15,000 bases of DNA from Botryococcus braunii. Lineage: Eukaryota; Chlorophyta; Trebouxiophyceae. Below, one piece after another: positions 1 through 15,000 of the stretch. Position numbers and translations under genes: made by a program. Below the pieces are notes generated by a model. The model made no database searches, had not been told where the DNA came from, and saw only the letters and a program-made list of their open reading frames with translations. Positions within the stretch are counted from its first letter, which is position 1; every line of letters starts with the position of its first letter. The DNA lies in assembly GCA_002005505.1 (NCBI GenBank), contig MVGU01001108.1, positions 150,001 through 165,000 on the forward strand, given 5' to 3'.

Positions 1-873
1 CTGCAGGTGGATTGAAGGTGGACAACGCAACGACTCGTCAGCTAGCTGACCAGCATACGAGTTTCCCAGTAGATGTGTCCATATGCAGCCCCATCACTGC
101 ATGTGGGGTACACTGTGTACAAGCCTGTGAACTGACTTGCCCCCTAGATGAACTTCATAACTTTGGAAAGCGGCAATCCATGATGGGTAGGAAAACTCAT
201 CACCAAAACACAGTCCAGGAACACGTCCTGTAATTGGCCTGCACGTGATGCAATATATAAGTATATATTTCAATGTTACAACAATGATCCGACCCTTCGT
301 AGCTTGTGGCTGCTCACGGAAATGGTGATTTGCCCACTAGATCAACCCTTCCAAAAAACAAAAAAATACTGGAGCACTGACTAGAGCACACCATCCCACG
401 TTGAGGACTTTCCAGGTGCACACAACTTCATACCTGCAGGACCAGTAAATAAAGTCCCACATTTTTGTACGCTCAGTTGCAGTGGCTCCATGCATGTGTA
501 TTAAGCAAACGCAAATACAATTCCTTCATCGAATCTTGCAATGCGCTTGTATGCTTTGAATGCTTACACAGTTTCCCAGCGTGGCAACTGTACATTTTAA
601 AAATTGTATATCGTAAGTACCAAATCCCGCCGTATTCCCGTTCATCCGCTAACCACCGGGTAATGCGCATTTCACGTGTGTTTCTAAATTGAAACTTCTA
701 TTTAGAAATGGCTCCCTCAAGGCTCCCAGCCGGGGTTCAGATAAAGGTCATGACAAGCCAGTGGCCAAACAACTCTTCATGATTACACCACAACCGCTTC
801 CAAGTCCTGTCAGGACATGCCAAACAGCACTGAAGCCTCAACCAAATTCCTCAACGTGACGACGCAGGATGGA
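1..873. other. 3' flank of typA, no gene recognised
   Basis: I recognise no coding region here. Open frames are short and show no family motif. The minus strand has TGTAA pentamers at 783-787 and 564-568. TGTAA is the usual poly(A) signal in chlorophyte algae, so these could end the typA transcript if the organism is a green alga. That is weak evidence. An AT-rich stretch (ATATATAAGTATATATTT) lies at about 251-268. Confidence 0.4.
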
Positions 874-990
874 AGCTCTCCCATTCTGCGCCAGGCAATG
901 TACTGCTGTGCCAGGACTCCTATTCTGCAGTACGCACTGTACTGCTGTACCAGCTCTCCCATTCCATATCATGCAATGTACTGCTGTGCC
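874..990. repeat. 39-bp minisatellite, three copies
   Basis: The copies start at 874, 913 and 952 and share CTCCCATTCTG-like and TGTACTGCTGTGCCAG segments with moderate divergence. The array lies in the inferred typA 3' UTR or just beyond, next to the 91-bp duplication. Confidence 0.85.
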
Positions 991-1130
991 AGCTCGTCCA
1001 GTCCGCATTCATATAGGGTGTTGGCGAAAAAGGCCACTCTCATTTCTGTCCTCCTCCCGCAGGGCGCTTCGCTGTGGGAGACTTGCGTCCAGTCCGCATG
1101 CATATAGGGTGTTGGCGAAAAAGGCCACTC

Positions 1131-13268
<12,138 letters not shown>

Positions 13269-15000
13269 CGGGGCACAGGACTCAACTAATGGAAATGACC
13301 AACGGCGGCCGCGAACAACCTCTCGCAAGCCTTTCGAAAGGTTGTGCATGTCGCACCTGATATTTGACAGTCTGCTCCAATAATTGTAACAATAGAACGG
13401 CAAATAGGGGACCGCCTGTTCGAATGGGAGTTTAGGTGGCACCGGTTGGCAACTTGTGCCTGCCACCCGTTCGCGAACATCGCAAGCGGTGGTGTGACAA
13501 TTTCCCCAACAGCCTTTTCTAAAAAATCCCTATCTCGCTTTCAATTTACAGTAAAAGCTTCAGCTGCTGGGTAAGACGTCACAGCAATATTTCCCAAACG
13601 ATTTGCCTTGGAATGGAAAGACTGCGTGGCTGTAGCTTGGGCACCGTACGGGATGATACGCACATATGGCCCAGGGTGTTGCCACGACACCCAGGTTTGC
13701 GCCCCGAGCAGTATCTCAGAAAATTGAGATGCCTGGATGCCAATAATGCCCTCTAATTTTATTCTGCAGCACATCACGTGGTCCACCTGGTCCAAGTGCC
13801 TCCATGCAATGCCCCTCCCTCTCTCCCCCCCCCCCTCCCCCACCTCCGTTCAGTGAATGGCCTTTACATACGGCCTCTGTTCCCGCAAGTTCTTTCGGTA
13901 ACGTCCCCCCATTTTTCTTATTTTCCTGTTTACGTCCTCTTCTCCCCCTCTCCACCTCACATTTTTTTGTCGGTCGCCGTTTCAGTGTTATCACCATAGG
14001 ACACGTGGTTTGCGGTTAGGATATGATGCACTTTGCATCTAAATACTGCCAAGCATATCCTTGCACGATTGCCACTGTAATCAATGGTGTAGCAGTGTTA
14101 TTTTGAATCTTCAAAATGGTCTGCTGATATGACCCAATCACACCAGAGGACCATTTGCCTACATGTACACACGGGACATTCTGGTACAGGATGCTGGACA
14201 CATCTGACACGAGTGTCCATGTGTCCATCAGAGTGAAGTCAAGGTCAAGTCAAGTACGATTGTCAAGATTTGAGCACGAGAGTGCTCCGTACAAACAGCA
14301 TTGACACTGGCGATTGACGAGGGACGCCGAGACAAATCGCCACAACAAGTCTTACTGCCACATGTCTGCTGGCGATACAACAAGGAAACAGAAATAGCAG
14401 TGCCTTCACAATCCCTGAACATGCAGTGCCTTCCGGCAGCACAGCAAATGGCCACCGAGCGGCAGGATCCATAAGGATGACTTCATGCACTGCCCACACT
14501 TAATCAGGCTCATATGATATCGATTAATCCACAGTATTCTGTTCCTATAATCATACAGCCCGTATTGTGGCTGTCTCAACAACATCGGACCTATACCATG
14601 TGGTCCCTGTTTTTCAGAAAGGCACCATGCTTCGAGTAGATATGCTGAACTATAGACAACTTGGTCATTGTGCGAGATTCCTTTGGAGGTTGACATCGTG
14701 ACTCAGCTTGCTCAATTGATGAACATATGCTGCGGTTGCTGCTGGAGTCGATCTTGATGTACACTCAATACACGGAACTTATAAAATCTCGACAGAAGTA
14801 GCTTATTCGGATCGGTCCCCACGGTCTCTCAATTTAAATGTTCGGCAGGTCCCTTGGCAATCAAGGCCTTGGGCTGGATTGCCATCCTGACAGTAGCATG
14901 CGTGCACGTGCTTTTGTGTTTGCGTGGCTCTGCATTTATGGCAGACCAACTTGCACTTGACTTGGTTTCCACCGTGTCTCATTAATATGCATCTGCTATG
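13269..15000. other. 5' flank of typA, no second gene recognised
   Basis: This region must hold the typA promoter and 5' UTR, but I see no convincing TATA box or start-site signal. The typA frame is open without a stop to 13466. The only notable tract is C-rich, CTCCCCC type, at about 13818-13850. Open frames elsewhere are under 100 codons with no recognisable motif. Confidence 0.5.

Noticed and set aside
12..233. 73-codon open frame at the left edge, plus strand
   Set aside because: It is short, has no motif or splice support, and could be chance.
14406..14696. 96-codon open frame on the minus strand upstream of typA
   Set aside because: No recognisable domain, no splice or codon signal, and a length expected by chance.

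Overview
The window is nuclear DNA of a photosynthetic eukaryote, most likely an alga. It holds one recognisable gene, on the minus strand: a plastid-type TypA/BipA translational GTPase split into 14 exons by 13 spliceosomal introns. The evidence is a bacterial-type GTPase whose conserved blocks run in order from about 13.3 kb down to 1.13 kb, joined by introns with GT..AG ends (one GC..AG) and matching phases, and an N-terminus with no acidic residue for its first 48 positions, as in a chloroplast transit peptide. I recognise similarity to plant SVR3/TypA-like proteins from memory, so the green lineage is the first guess. The species cannot be named from this sequence.

Layout, in transcript order from right to left. 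13269-15000 is 5' flank with no recognised gene. Exon 1 (13121-13268) carries the transit peptide. Exons 2-6 (12923 down to 9484) encode the GTPase domain (G1-G5). Exons 7-8 encode domain II, exon 9 domain III, exons 10-11 the EF-G C-terminal-like domain V, and exons 12-14 the TypA-specific C-terminal domain, ending at a TGA at 1131-1133. 1-1130 is 3' UTR and intergenic DNA with two tandem repeats and no recognised gene. The predicted protein is about 661 residues, the usual size for a plastid TypA.

About 85% of the gene span is intron. Introns 4-13 are large (365-1425 bp). All of these except intron 6 carry microsatellites or polypyrimidine tracts: CA/TG, CT/GA, CCCT, C and G runs, and alternating CA/CG. 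Intron 6 carries minisatellites instead. Introns 1-3 (197-384 bp) and both flanks are almost free of such repeats. Very many open frames in the window are low-complexity translations of these repeats and are not genes.

Points for a second look: (1) a single-base deletion inside the G4 (NKID) codons of exon 5, which breaks the frame as sequenced; (2) a diverged 55-bp tandem copy of the start of exon 6, in the intron just before it, whose splice acceptor would restore the frame but not the NKID motif; (3) a GC-AG intron; (4) a 91-bp tandem duplication of the terminal-exon coding end into the 3' UTR; (5) a 23-bp minisatellite of splice-donor-like sequences next to the real donor of exon 12; (6) the confinement of microsatellites to introns 4-13. 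I found no phage, CRISPR, transposon, rRNA or tRNA gene, and no new multi-gene system.
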